Positions 35,221 to 47,725 are shown, counted from the first letter of the stretch. The stretch is 64,000 nt of DNA from Gambelia wislizenii (GCA_030847615.1 JAUMIR010000002.1:200119809-200183808); one strand, 5' to 3'. Numbers and translations: made by a program. The notes: generated by a model from the sequence alone, not told the origin.

Positions 35221-35390
35221 GCTCAACAACATCGGTGCAGTCTCAGCCTGCAAATATTGATGCTCTCCTACAAATCCCAAGAGATCTCTTCCACCACCTC
35301 AAACCCCAATACAACCTTGACTTTGAAAGTAAATCCAGAGCCCCTCCAGTTGTGCATTCACCTTCTGCAGAACGGTTACTTCGCAGACAG
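35221..35390 (+). CDS. CACNA1G: CACNA1G exon: distal C-tail (exon 37 equivalent)
   Basis: 170 bp: two bases complete a split Gly codon, then 56 codons end in phase 0. Acceptor TTCTCCTTCTCAG, donor CAG|GTAAGC. The peptide starts STTSVQSQPANIDALLQIPR, similar in layout to human [20 protein letters not shown], and ends RLLRRQ where human has PLRRQ. The middle is diverged. It is the exon between the two longest introns (11.9 and 14.9 kb). Confidence 0.94.
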
Positions 35391-35524
35391 GTAAGCTGAG
35401 TTGTTGCTGTTACCCTCTCACAGGTTTCATGCCAATATATATGGCCAACACAGTAAAAGGCTATGCCTTAGGTGGCCACAAACTTTGGAAAGGGAAAAGC
35501 ACCCAGCATATGTCCCTTAACATA

Positions 35525-35715
35525 TTTGATCTCCAAAGCAAATCAGGGTCAGGGTCTGGCTAGTGCTTGGATGGAAGACCAACAGGGAATACCTGGGATC
35601 TCTAGATAGGAAAAAATTCTGCTTGAAAGCCTGGAGAGCCACTGCTTTCCTACCAGTCAGAGCTGACGATACCGGGCTAGATGGCCCAACAGTCTGATTC
35701 AGGTACAAGCTATAC
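35525..35715 (+). mobile_element. 5S rRNA-derived SINE
   Basis: 35525-35602 follows the 3' part of vertebrate 5S rRNA: CAGGGTCAGGGTCTGGCTAG, TGCTTGGATGGAAGACC and GGGAATACCTGG correspond to the 5S internal promoter region with ~80% identity by eye. The tail (GGGCTAGATGGCCCAACAGT, TCTGATTCAGG) matches the common squamate SINE body. The 5' half of 5S is missing, so this is not a functional 5S gene. Confidence 0.75.
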
Positions 35716-38025
35716 TGGACCTGGCAGAGGATTCTGTAAGCATGTCAATATGAACCCAAATTAGGGTTCATATTGGACTGGTGGTGATGGCACCTCCAGT
35801 CTCTATCGTACCTTAAGAGGAGGACATGTCAGCATTTGCCAAGTCTGTAGCAAATCCAAAAGGGTGATGTGGCCATGATGGACTGTGCAATCCATGTAGT
35901 CCACTTCCTGAAGTGAGCAAACTGAAGGGGGAATATATCTTTTGCTTGGCAACAGGACACAATGTACTCTTATATTTCACTTAATTAGGTTTGCCACTTA
36001 ACCATACCCACTGCTTACCCATATGATGTTTCCTTCAATCAGCTGATCATTATGGTTGGGTCACGTGGTACTCCTGATCACCTAGTTGCATTTATTTATT
36101 TATTGAATTTATAGCCCATCTTTCTTCCGAGATAGGGTTCATGCATGACATGAGACGCCTGTAGTTCAGTTATCTACATGACTATACCACATAATCGTTA
36201 ATGCCATTTTTAAAGTGTATTTTTCCTCTGTACTTATTCACTATCCTTTAAATAATATGTGTAATTTTAATAAGTGTAATCTGATGCCATTGATGCCCAA
36301 AACATTGTACTTACCAGGACTGGAAGCAAAATTGTTGTGGATAATTTAGATTTTTGGCCCAATTTTTGAAAATGCAAATGGCTCAATGCTAGATTGAGAG
36401 CATGTAATACAAAGTGCTAAATATCATTTTTCATTTTCCCAAAATAGCATGTCATGCAAGTGATTACTTAATAACCCACATATTCAGGCCATTTCCTTCC
36501 TTTTTAACAGTGCCAAAATAATACAGCTAATTTGTTTAGCGCACTCCCCTACACACATACTCTTTCATATATGAATATGAAGTTCCAAGGTGAGCTGCTG
36601 ACATTAATCTGGAGTATTAAAATGACAGACTAAATTCGCAAAGCATATTAGGCCAATGCTGAGCTAGCCTGCCAACCTAGAGTATACTAACAGGAAATCT
36701 AATTGATTTCATGGTTACAGCCTATGAATAGGCTCCTTGACGTCGAAAGGATAACAGTCCAGTCCTTTGGAATCAGTACCACAAGGATAAGTGATCGTAT
36801 TAGCTACCTTCTTTTCATTCCTGGCCAGTAAAAACTAGTTGCTGAGGACTGAGCATTTTAAAATACCAGGCTATGATTTGATATAAAGATTTAGGCTAAT
36901 TCAAAATGTGGGGGTAGGGGGGTGCATTTCAAATATGTGTATGCTGCAAATTCAGAACATCTCATTTAATTTTGATGGGCATCTGAGTATGCTTTCTTTT
37001 GGGGTCTTGCACGCACTCCAAACTTGAAAACCACTTAGCACCCAGGCAGAGTCCATTTTGGGGCCTTACTCACTTATGAGGGAGGTGAGGAACATTCTAG
37101 TCTCTGCACCATTGCCACAGTCCACACACAGAAAGATTCTGTTCTTTCCCTTTCTTTTAAAAATTATACAGGTTTATCTGCAGGACAGGCTAAAACAGAC
37201 AACAGAAATAAAAACAAAATTAAGGCATTAACAAACCATAAAACAATGAGGCATGCTGAGGCATTTAGAGCATTCTTGTTTATTTAGTGGATTTTTCAAG
37301 GTGGTGCGCTGAAGCAAGAAACCTAGACCCACACCATACAGTATGATTTGCCTACACATACAGAGTCTTTCTTCTAACTCAGATCTCTTCCTAGTGGAAG
37401 TGCCTTGGACAGTCTAGAATCACTGCACAGAAGACAATTGCAAAGAAACTAGTATTAAGTCTCTTGAAATGGTACCTTTTAACATACTTCTTGAAAGTCT
37501 TGCTTTAGAACAATGAGGGACCATTTGTCCAGTGCTCAACCACACTGTTTGCTACTTTATGAGGTCTGAACTACTTTATGAGGCAGACACACAAGCCCTA
37601 TCCAGGCTTTATATAAGGAGGTAAAATAAACAGGCAGTGAGGGGGAGTGCTCTAGCCCTGCCCTCCTCCAAAGCCACTCTTTATGTGACTTTGTGCTCCT
37701 GTGTCCATGAATATTCTCTGAATGATCTGGAGTGCTTATTTTCTAGGATTCCAGATCGTAGAGAGAGCCTCTATGGGTAGAAGAGACTTTCTCCTTCAAA
37801 ATTTTTTCTAGATCTGATTGATGTGCCAGTTTTGACCACAACTAGGCTTAGACCTGTTCACTGGTACTTTTGAACGGTTGCTATGGTGCTGCAGTAAATG
37901 AGTTCTCACAGGAAGACATCCTGTTTCATAGCACAGAATGGATGCCCTTCAAACTGTGAACACAATCAATCCATAATGTTACCCTTCCTCCTGCCCCAAA
38001 GAAAGCCACTATGGTCCTTCTAGCC

Positions 38026-39268
38026 CAGTGATGGGCAACCCTTTGAGCTTGGTGTGTCAAACTTTGCCAAAAAACTGAGCATAACTCAGGTGGTGTGTCA
38101 CTTTGAGGAAAAAACATATTTTGCGATATTTATTGTTTAAATAACATAAATGTATACAGTTGCCCCTCCACATTCTCAGCTTTCACTCTCACAGTTTTGA
38201 TTATTCGCGGTTTGCTCAGCAAGCACCCCATTTAAATCAGCTTCTCTCCCTCCCATTCAAGGGAGAGGAGCTGATGTAAACAGAGTGCTTGCTGAGTAAG
38301 CCAGGTACTCAACTCCCCACTCTCCTGGGGCTTGGCTCCATTTGAGGGGGGACAGCGGGGAGTTGGCGGGAAAGGCACTTTTTAGGGGCTCTCGCCCTGC
38401 CCAAAGCCTCTATTGAGTTTTCTAAGCCTTGTTGCGGCTTTGGGAGAGTGGGGGTGGCTGAAAAGGCTCTACGCCGCGCTCTCTCCATCCCTCCCAACCT
38501 TCCCAAAGAGGCTATATGGGGCTCTCAGTCCCCAGAGCCCCTTTCGGAAGCCTGGGGAGAGACCAGCTAGACTCCCTCCTGCCCTCCCACTGCCTTCTCC
38601 GGCCTTCCCGAGGCGGCTCCCAGGGTTCAAAGCCCTGGACCCACCTCGGGAAGGCCGGGGGAAGGCCGGGCAGACTCTCGCCCGCATGCCCGCTCCCTTC
38701 CCCAGGCTCCCCGAGGTGGCTCTGGGGCTTCAAAGACCTGGAGCCCCCTCGGGAAGGCTGGGGAAACTCCCGCCTGCCCACTGCCTTCCCTGGCCTTTCC
38801 AAGGTGGCTCCGGGGCTTCGAAGCCTCAGAGGCCCCTCAGGAGGACCGGGGAGAGGCTGGGCAGAGTCCTGCCTTCCCGCCTTCCCTGGCCTTTCTGAGG
38901 CGGCTCCGGGGCTTCAAAGCCCCGGAGCCCCCTCAGGAAGGAAGGGGAGAGTCCCGGCAGACTCCTGCCTGCCCACCGTCTTACCCGGCCTTTCCAAGGT
39001 GGCTCCGGGGAAGCACAGCAGGCCTCGGGGGGGGGTGGCCAGGTGGGGGAAGGCTCCACCACCCGCCTCCCTAAAGTGGCGATCGGGGCTTCGTAGCTCC
39101 ACCCACCACTTTCTTCCACCCTCCCACCCTCCCTAAGTGGTAACCGATCTCCACTTTAGGGAGGGTGGTGAGGCTGTTGGCGGGGGGGAGGAGGCCTACA
39201 GCCGTGTGTCAGCCCAAATGGCTATGCGTGTCAGTGCTGACAAACGTGTCATAGGTTCGCCATCACTG
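38026..39268. mobile_element. hAT non-autonomous element with perfect 8-bp target duplication
   Basis: TTCTAGCC direct repeats (38018-38025, 39269-39276) bound it. Termini: CAGTGATGGGCAACCC and inverted AGGTTCGCCATCACTG. 1243 bp; no transposase. From about 38156 the interior is another element (pogo-like end TACAGTTGCCCCTCC) with a GC-rich repeat array. Confidence 0.92.
38156..39190. repeat. Nested pogo-like left end with ~100-bp GC-rich repeats
   Basis: Opens with TACAGTTGCCCCTCCACATT. The mark GGCGGCTC/GGTGGCTC plus GGGCTTCAAAG recurs roughly every 90-105 bp between about 38611 and 39010. The expected right end is not found. Long frames here (both strands, up to 206 codons) are low-complexity shadows. 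Confidence 0.75.
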
Positions 39269-39377
39269 TTCTAGCCCATTATTTTTCCTCCTCTTGCCAT
39301 TGTCCAACTCTGTTGACTTCACTTGTGGAAATGAGAATTGTTAGCCATTATGAGGCTGTGAGACCATCTATTGCTAG

Positions 39378-40622
39378 GGTGCCAGTTACACGACAAAAAT
39401 TGTTACGGGGCTTACCGTGATTTCCTGATCCCGTATCCGCCCCTCATTGTTTATACGATTTTTGTCACTCTTTAGGAAATCCTGGAAGATCCCGTGATTG
39501 ATATTTACACGACAAAAGTCTTTATTGGTCCCGCTGTTATATCCTGTGCTTTTGCTATTTACACATGTTTAGCTTACCAGGATTTTTTTTTTTTTTTTGG
39601 CTGTCAATCAAGGATGCGATTACTCGTGTTTTCACAACCTCGGTGACACACTTCCTTTAGAGTTCCGCACCACGAGCGATGCTATTGGCTGGCTGGGAGG
39701 GGGAGAGAGGGGGCAGAGGTTTGATATTACTCTTGCCTCTTTAAAATGTTAACCCTTTAAGCAGAGGAAGAAGGCATTTTGAAAGACCTCAGATGGAGGA
39801 ACAATTAAACCATGTCCTTTCCTTTTGAAATCAAGCCGAGTAGAGGCTTGGAATTTTTTTCGCTTTAAGCAGAGGCAGAAGGCATTTTGAAAGACCCAGA
39901 CTGAAATCTTTTGCTCAGATGCAGGAAGTGCTTTCCTTTTGAAATCAAGCCGAGTGAGGTGGGGGGGGGTTCCCCTTGCCTCTTTAAAATGTTAACCCTT
40001 ACACCAAGCCAGCTACAGACAGGCATTTTGAAAGCCACAGACACAGAGAGGGGGAATTACAGGGTGTTCATTCGCTCAGAGGCTGGAATATTTTACTGTG
40101 CCCGTTCAGACCCAGGGAGGTGATCAAGGCAGGGGATGAATGGGCGACCCTCTGCCCACCACGATCTCTTTGTAACATGCAGTTGAGGAAGAGATTAAAG
40201 CTGAAGGGTTTGCAGTGTAGAAATCCATTTTAAAAGGTGATTGAATACACGCGCGCATGCACACACACACATCAACCTTCGTGCAGGTGGAAGGGATGCC
40301 TTTGTTTTGGGCTGGTGAGGCTGGATCTGTAGAACGGGTGACTGACCCCTCCTTTTTTGGTCTCTGATCTCTAAGCCCGCCCCCAGTCACCATTTCCAGT
40401 CATCCCCTATTTTGTCCCAGGCTGTTTACATTTCCGATTTTCCGAATCCTCCAGTGAATTTTTTTTAAACCGGCACAAACCACGGGACTGGAAGTCCCAT
40501 AGGTTGAGGGATAAAAGGTGGCTCCCCCTTCCAAAAATCACGTACCCGACCCGATGTACATGTAAACTGCCAGGGATCGACACAAATTCTTCCCGGAACA
40601 TTTTCATCGTGTAAACGGCACC
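39378..40622. mobile_element. TIR DNA element, 1245 bp, TAG target duplication
   Basis: Starts GGTGCCAGTTACACGAC and ends TCGTGTAAACGGCACC; flanked by direct TAG (39375-39377, 40623-40625). Subterminal copies of the end motif occur at about 39450 (inverted) and 39505. Non-coding. Confidence 0.85.
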
Positions 40623-41210
40623 TAGATCTCCCAAAATGTCCTTCTGTGGAGGTACAGAGATTTTTGTCTCATGCTTTAAACAGGATAGCATATTTGTTGC
40701 CAGGCTAGGATGTCAATGGTGAAGGGGGTCTTCTTTTATTTAGCTTGTTACTTCTTTGCATCTCCACACATACAAATGAAACTAGGGCATTATGGCTTTC
40801 ATATCCTGTTGCAAATTAGAGAGTATTGCCATGCTCTGTAGCTTGTAACCAGTACCGTTCCTGACTTGCTCAAGGAAAGCCCTTGCCTTGGCAGTTTTTC
40901 TTGACTGCTTTTTGGCAGCAGCTGCTTTTGCCAAACAAGAGAGTAAAAAAGGATTTTAAAAATAAGTAAAAAGAATAGCATGCACATCATGACACCTACC
41001 CTCTTTTCTCCAGAAGGCCACGCCATGCTGATGGCTCTTTTCTGTAATGTCCAGCTATCTCATATATCACAAGCAAGGAGTTCTGTTCAGGGGCACCATT
41101 TACAAAGAGGAGGGATTAGGACCACTTATCCACCATCTCTGTATTTCAGACTACATGTAAAGATTCCTCAAGAACTGCTCTTTTTTTTCTGGTCAACTCA
41201 CTTCTGTGTT

Positions 41211-41345
41211 GCCAAGGATGGGAAATGTGTGGCCTTTTAGAGGTTGTTGGACAACAACTACCAACAGCCCTGAACAGCACAGCTAGTGGTGAGGGATGAT
41301 GTGGGATGTGTACCAACAGCATCTGGAAGACCGAACATTCCCCAC
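41211..41345. mobile_element. hAT-type squamate MITE, diverged
   Basis: CAAGGATGGGAAATGTGTGGCC to CCGAACATTCCCCACCTCTG, the same family as 9936-10076. Confidence 0.55.
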
Positions 41346-41429
41346 CTCTGTTTTATCCACTATTATAACAAAGTATTTATTGGACATTTATACCAAAGGT
41401 GTAAATCCACACTTGCTCTTAAAATTCAG

Positions 41430-41658
41430 TGGGTTTGGTTCCAGGACACCCCCATCCCCGCCCCCACCCCCCGTGGATATCAAAATCTGTGAATGCTCAA
41501 GTCCCATTATATACAATAGCATGGTAAAATTGTGTCCCTTATATAAAATGGCAAACAGCAAGATTTGCTTCTTGGAATTAATTTTTTAAAATATTTTCAA
41601 GCCAAGGATGGTGGAATCTGTGGATGCCAAATCTGTGGATACAGAGGACTGACTGTAC
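41430..41658. mobile_element. pogo/Tigger-like MITE, diverged
   Basis: Inverted orientation relative to 3616. Contains GGTTTGGTTCCAGGACACCC, TCAAGTCCCATTATATACAA and GGATACAGAGGACTGACTGTA. Left end degraded. Confidence 0.75.
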
Positions 41659-42085
41659 ACGTTGCAATACAACTGCAGATATATCCAACCATAGGCCATT
41701 GCACACTGCTATGAAGCATGGCCCTGGAAAAACTTTCCTGGATAGATAATAGCCCTTTACATTGCTATTTTCCAATAATTTGGCTAGCCTTCAAAAAATA
41801 CCTTGTTACACTACTGGCCACAAAGTATAAGCAGAGTATTTGTATACTCATGTGCCAGTATGCTTTATTATTCTGTATAGTGCATGCTTTTTATTTTATT
41901 TTTTTAAAAAATCATTTTCTCCTTCCCTATTTTTCTCTCCCTTTCTCATTTATGTCCTCTCCTTAAACTGTGAGTAGCTAAATCTTGTTCACCATATCTC
42001 TGGCCCATACACATGCCTTAGCCACTGAGTCTTCCGTTATTCGACTTCCCTTCCTTTCCTCAGTGCTGTAGAATGAACCAACCAA

Positions 42086-43068
42086 GGGGCCGGTTCCACG
42101 ACAGGAAAAAGTTCGCCAGATTCTGGATTACTGTTCTTTCACATCAGGAGTGCATAAATCACACGACACCTGGCATTTTCGGATGATGAAGCCAGATCCA
42201 GCAACTTTCTGTTTTGCTTAATTCACACAGGCAAAGGTGGGGGTGGGATCGCCTCCAGATTATTAAAGCCAGGCAGGAGGCGGGGAGGGAGCAAGGAGGG
42301 GGTTATGGAGACCATAAATAATGAGAGGAAAGAAAAAGGACAAACAAACAAGGGATCAAAAGAGCGATCTGTCAAACTCCCCCCCCCCAAGTCTTTCCCA
42401 GCCCCAAAAGGCTTCTATAAAGAAAGGAGTCAATGAAAGCACGAACAAGCAAAAGCATGGTGGAGCGATCTTCGATTCCCTTCATGCATGCACACACAAA
42501 CACACACCACAGAACTAGGGCTTGCCTCATTTGTTTTCCCTCCCTCCGAAGCCTTGAATAAAGGCAAGTGAATGGAAGGACAAACAAACAAAAGAACGAA
42601 CATGCAATCGGCTGTTTACCAGCACACACACACAGAGAGACACACACACACACCAGCGAAGCAGCGAAGCATCTTCCCATCCACCCACCCCCCGAAAGAC
42701 AGACAGGAAGGGCTCGGTTTTCCAAAGTGGGTTGCAAGCAGAAGGAGGGTGAATTTCTTCTCTCCAACCCCTCAGTCTATTCGGATAAAGAAGAATGGTC
42801 ACTCCAACCAATCAGGATTCAGCTCTGCTCACAGTAATTTGAAAAGGCAGATGCCAGTTTACATGATCGTTAGTTCCCATGATAAATGTGCATTTTCGCG
42901 AACTTAATCAAAAAAGTGTGGAAAACTAGCGAAAGCTGATATTGCGCAACTTATGGGTTTTTTGCACCCCCTCCTTTTGAAAAGGGCGCTGTTGCTTCGA
43001 AATGCGTGGTAACTATCAGGCTTCTTGTCGCATTCTTTGAGGATTTATTTTGCTGTGTAAACGACCCC
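42086..43068. mobile_element. TIR DNA element, 983 bp, CAA target duplication
   Basis: Starts GGGGCCGGTTCCACGACAGG and ends GTGTAAACGACCCC; CAA repeats at 42083-42085 and 43069-43071. Interior has direct blocks CAAGTCTTTCCCAGCC-like and GGACAAACAAACAAAAGAAC repeated twice (42340, 42578). Non-coding. Confidence 0.8.
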
Positions 43069-43903
43069 CAAGTCTCCCCACTGTATCTAAAACCATAGAC
43101 CCTGGAAGGCCTGGCAGCTAGTGACTAATTCCATGGTGACGATTAGTCCATCAAATGCACTTAAGCAACAATAAAGTCTTGTTCTGTGTTGAGGAACGTG
43201 CTTCCTGACAGTGCATTGTTAAGAGTGCTTTTCTTCAGAAGAATGCTCCTTTTATTCTTTGGTTTCTAGGCCAGGACTGTAAAACAAAGGTGTAAAACAC
43301 TCCATTCTGCTGCTGTTAAAATATTCCACAGGGATCAACACAGCATGTGTTGTTTTCCAGGGGATCAAATCTAGCCTTTAAAAAAAAATAATAATAGTAA
43401 TAAAAGAATGAGTTCAATCAGTGTTTAATTTCAGCTCTTGATAGCAATTACCAAAGATTGCTGACAGCATAACAAAAAAAGAAATCATCTGGGTTATAAA
43501 ATGTTCTGAATATTAAAAATGGGGCTTGAAAAGTTACCTCTGAAAAGTAATAAGTTGCCATTAACATTCCAGGGTCCCCAAAGTAGTAAGGTAGCATTTT
43601 AGTTAAAACTTTTAAAAGGTAAATGTATTTCTCAAAAGGTTTGGGTAATTTTTTTTTAAAGTCTAAATGCTAGAAGCCATGGGCCTGTGGTACAAAACAA
43701 AGCACACTCTCCCCACACTCCCTGTATCCCATCTCAGCACCCACAGTAGAGCACAAGGCCAAAGCACAAGGCCCAGCACCCGAGCCATGTGTCATTCCTC
43801 TTCCACCACTGAGTAAGATTGCACTCCTGTAACTATAAAAGTTGCACTTAACTGCACCAAAGGTGTTATTCTTCATTATGTTGCAAATAATAGCTATATC
43901 TTT

Positions 43904-44550
43904 GGGATTGTCTAGACAGCGAAAAAACTTCTTATGAAACTTGAGGAGAATTCCATTTGCCCTAATGAAATCCCAAACTGAATCATGGTATTTAGAAGGT
44001 GGGAGCAAAAAATACAAAAACTATGCTAAAAAAGACTTTGGGACTTTTCCTGGGTTTTTTAAAAAACTGCGGGGTAAACACACACTCCCGCTCATTAGGA
44101 CAACCGAATCACATTGCTGCACATTCCCAAAGTGGATAGCTAGTTGGTCGGACATGCATGGGGGGTGGAGCTTGCTGGCAAGGCAGCACCTGGAAGTGCC
44201 ATGTTGGATTTTGGCTGTAGCGATTGTGCACCAAGGCTGACAAAACAGTCTTGTTTGTTTGTTTGTTTGCTTGCTTGCTTGCTTGATTAAGTGGAAGATC
44301 ACAATTCTGCACTTTGGATTTAGTTTTAAAAAAAGACTGTTCAGCAGTGGCAACTTGTGAAGAATAAAAATGCAAGTAATTCACTCAAGCCCACCATCTT
44401 GATTCACAGGTATGCCCATGTGAAGAGCAAACATGGATAGCTTTGCATACCTGTGGTCTTTCCAAGAAACCATGGAGTCAAATGGACACTGCTGCGAATT
44501 GGTGTTATTACGCACCAATTCACATTTTATTGCCTCATATAGAGGAGCCC
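43904..44550. mobile_element. TIR DNA element, 647 bp
   Basis: Left GGGATTGTCTAGACAGCG and right CCTCATATAGAGGAGCCC, degenerate inverted ends; interior matches 24788-25536 (TTGGATTTTGGCTGTAGCGA and GTTCAGCAGTGGCAACT). Contains a TTTG/CTTG repeat (44250-44284). Target duplication is weak (TTT/TGT). Confidence 0.65.
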
Positions 44551-44640
44551 TGTGCTAATGGGCAAAGGAACTAATTCCAAGTGATTAAGACGTGTGTGGC
44601 TAGTTGCTTCCAAAGTACATACAATTAGTTTTCTGTGGGG

Positions 44641-44770
44641 GTGTTTCCAGGTTGTGAGGCCATGTTCTGGAAGAGTTTATTCCTGACGTTTTGCCTGCAT
44701 CTATGGCTGGCATCTTCAGAGAATGTTGGGTAGGGGTGTGTGGGGTTTATATACTGTGAGTCCCTGTTGG
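44641..44770 (-). mobile_element. Candidate Penelope-like element 3' end (inverted copy)
   Basis: Read on the minus strand it has CTGAAGATGCCAGCCATAGA then TGCAGGCAAAACGTCAGG, followed by CTTCCAGAACATGGCCTCAC. The same sequence is on + at 47726-48030. The family call is from memory of squamate Penelope-like ends and is uncertain. Confidence 0.45.
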
Positions 44771-44777
44771 AGAGGAT

Positions 44778-45085
44778 ATCATAGAATCATAGAATTGTAG
44801 AGTTGGAAGAGACCACGAGGGCCATCCAGTCCAAGCCCCTGCCACGCAGGAAATCACGATCAAAGCATCCCTGACAGATGGCCATCCAGTAGAAAACAGC
44901 AGCAGAAAACAAGCTTGCTCCATCCTCAGTGTGACACCCCTTCAAATACTTAAACAGGGATATCATATCACCTCTTAACCGTCTTTTTTCCAGGCTAAAC
45001 ATACCCAGCTCCCTAAGTCTTTCCTCATAAGGTATGGTTTCCAGACCTTTCACCATTTTAGTCACCCTCCTCTGGACCAACCCAT
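44778..45085 (-). mobile_element. CR1 LINE 3' end fragment (minus strand)
   Basis: Starts with inverted CATAGAATCATAGAATTG, then GGAAGAGACCACGAGGGCC. On the minus strand it reads the CR1 ORF2 C-terminal block ([25 protein letters not shown]). Confidence 0.85.
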
Positions 45086-46183
45086 ATCTGCTGCCTTAGT
45101 AGGCAGTGCTTATTTTGACCATCAGGTTTAACAATCTTGATTCAGTTTGCATGTAACCAGACATCATGCCCCGATCTAGCTTCGAGTTTGGTGCCCAGAT
45201 ACATAAAGGGGCACAGTTTGTTCATAACTGAATGGAATGGTTTAACCCATTAGACAACATATTCCTATCTAGGTTGTGGGTCATGTTTTTTCTTGCTAGT
45301 GCTAGCAGCCCAGGAGACAGATGCTGTAACAAACACAAGCCGGGGGGGGGGGCAAAAAGCATGAGAAAGACCATGGTCCCATAAGAATGGGTTTTAGAAC
45401 ATTAGAACATTGTCATGCAAGTATTTTGCCTTGATTTGATACCATATCCAGCTGGGTCAGAGTTTTAGTTAAGCAAGTTTGCTGTTTTGCATTCTGAGTA
45501 TACATCTGCTTCCATGTTTTGTTCTGTTTTCCCTAAACAAACAGTTTTCCCTTTAAAACTGTACTTGAGTTTGCCTTTGGTTATTCAGAAGCTCGGGCCT
45601 AAACCCACATAAGACTCAAATTACTTTGTTCTGTTCTACTTAAATAATGTTTAAGAACCTGGCTGTTGAAACTGAACAGGGACAATTTGTTAAATAAGGA
45701 TCAGGGTTACATGCACTTTACTTCAGGTGCAGACACTACGTTGGTGTTTCCCAATGCTCCTGATCTACCTGTAATTAAATATATGAGAAGGTGGTAGCAA
45801 CAACTCTGACTCAGGTGACAGTGATCTAGCACTCCTGGAGTAATCTTTGTCTCTCCAGATGTTGTTGTCTGCAGCTTCCAGCAGCCCCACACCTTGTGGA
45901 TCAAACAAATGTCTCCCACCAAGGAATAGCTTAGTTAGCATAACAGGATACAATTTTTAAAAAAACCCAAGGAGCTCATATTTATAAAGCCACCCAGCCC
46001 TGCCTTCTGACTTCACTAGCCCTCAACCCCCTTTGCTCCAGCCAGAAAGAATCCCGATGGCCAGCCTCCTTTGTTTCAGTACACTGACATTAGCCATGCC
46101 AGTTTTCACAGGAGCGGTGAGGAAAGAGTCATGTTCAGACAATACCTATGGCTCCTTGGATCAATGTACTGGTGACCTAGAGC

Positions 46184-46316
46184 AGTGGTTCTCAACCTTT
46201 GGCCTGATAAATGTTTTGGGACTTCAGCTCCCAGAATCCCTGTCCATTGTCCATGTTGGCTGGGGCTTCTGGGAGCTGAAATCTAAAACACCTGATAAGA
46301 AACACTGGCCTAAAAC
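46184..46316. mobile_element. hAT-type MITE (CAGTGGTTCTCAACC end)
   Basis: CAGTGGTTCTCAACCTTTGG opens it, with an internal inverted pair GGACTTCAGCTCCCAGAA / TTCTGGGAGCTGAAATC. Right end degraded. Confidence 0.6.
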
Positions 46317-46348
46317 AAGGAGAATTTTTACCTCCCTGGTCATATAAG

Positions 46349-46545
46349 TTTGTTGTTCAAGTTATTTCTGACTTATAGTGACCCTAAGGCAAAACTTGGT
46401 AAGATTTTGTTCAGAGGAGGGTTTGTCATTGCCTTCCTCTGGGGCTGAGGAGGTGTGACTTGTCTAAGGTCACCCAGTGGGGATTCGAACTCTGATCTCC
46501 CAGTGTCTTGGTCCAACACTCAAACCACTACACCATGCTGGCTCA
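46349..46545 (-). mobile_element. tRNA-derived/MIR-like squamate SINE
   Basis: Same family as 27078-27300: GTGACTTGTCTAAGGTCACC, then GGATTCGAACTCTGATCTCC, which carries the tRNA-like B-box complement. Confidence 0.8.
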
Positions 46546-46723
46546 GGTATATAGGCAAAATATACAAAGAGGGAATCTCCACTGGAACCTCAGGAGGTTC
46601 CCCAAACACGAATACAACTAATTTGTGTTTGGCAAGGGCCTGTGCTTGAATTTAATATAGCACATTTATGCTAGTATGGGGTGTCCTTCCATTCAGTTTT
46701 GGGGTAATACTACAATCTGTGGT

Positions 46724-46726
<3 letters not shown>

Positions 46727-46770
<44 letters not shown>

Positions 46771-46794
46771 TGTGTGTGTGTGTGTGTGTGTGTA
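46727..46794 (+). repeat. (TC)n(TG)n compound microsatellite
   Basis: About 20 TC units followed by 12 TG units. Confidence 0.97.
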
Positions 46795-47725
46795 GGAGGT
46801 GGAGCACAAGCACTAAGATCCAGATCTGGGGGGAGCAGGCAGGCCCAATCTACACCACTGTGATATACTCCAAATGGAATGGCTTTTGAAAAGATTTCAG
46901 ATATAGGTATATTTCTGTTAATAAAGAAGATGTATCTCTGGGCATGACTTCTTTAACAGAAAGAAGGCAGAAGCAGAAACAATATGGAAAGAATTGGGAT
47001 AGGTTCCGTACCACAAAAAGAAGAGCAGTTCAACACGTTTCAGCAAACTTTTTATCCAAAACTAACAATATGCACATGTAAAATGAAACCATCAGGTCAG
47101 CCTTGCTTAAGCGAACAATAACATTTTGAACCTTCCAGAGTTCATTTGAAATCTTCTTCCTAAACACATCCAGAGATTATTTGTCTTTCTTTCACAAGCA
47201 TCTACTTTTTTTACGATTTTCATTTTGATGGCCACACTTACAGATCTATACTTTAAAAAAAAAACATACTGGTGGAAACCTGGAAAGGCATCCTTATTTG
47301 TTTTTCTCTTTTCTATCTGTTGTGCTGCTCACAGATGCTCATTAAGAGATTCTGGACAGAGCTGCTGGTTATCCTGCCTGTTCTAGGCAGGCACACACAG
47401 CTACAGTAGGATTAGCTGGAGCAGAATCCCATTGTTTCTCAAGCTTTATTCCATTGTTTACTGCAGACATGCTGCTGCAATCCAACATGAAAAGCCTGTG
47501 TTTCTCCAGTCTTCCTTCACCACTCTCTCAGTTAGACTGTCCTAGCTAGACAGAAGACAAGGCAGAAAAGGGGGCTGAGTGAGCATAAAAAAACTTTTGC
47601 AAGAGAACTCCCCAGAGGGTGCACATCACTCCAACGCTAGTTCATTGGCTCCAACTTTGGTCCATGGCTAATTCAAGTTGCTTGCTTTTACTATTACCGG
47701 CCTGGAATCAGGGCCTGTGATGTAA

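Noticed and set aside
35525..35602. A 5S rRNA gene
   Set aside because: Only the 3' half matches, it is diverged, and a SINE body follows directly; no terminator run of T where 5S would end.
38413..39136. Long Pro/Gly/Arg-rich open frames on both strands
   Set aside because: They lie in a ~100-bp GC-rich tandem array inside a transposon; periodic, low-complexity, with no start context or homology.
42860..43068. Right end of the 42086 element as a separate repeat
   Set aside because: The CAA duplication and inverted end show it belongs to the 983-bp element.
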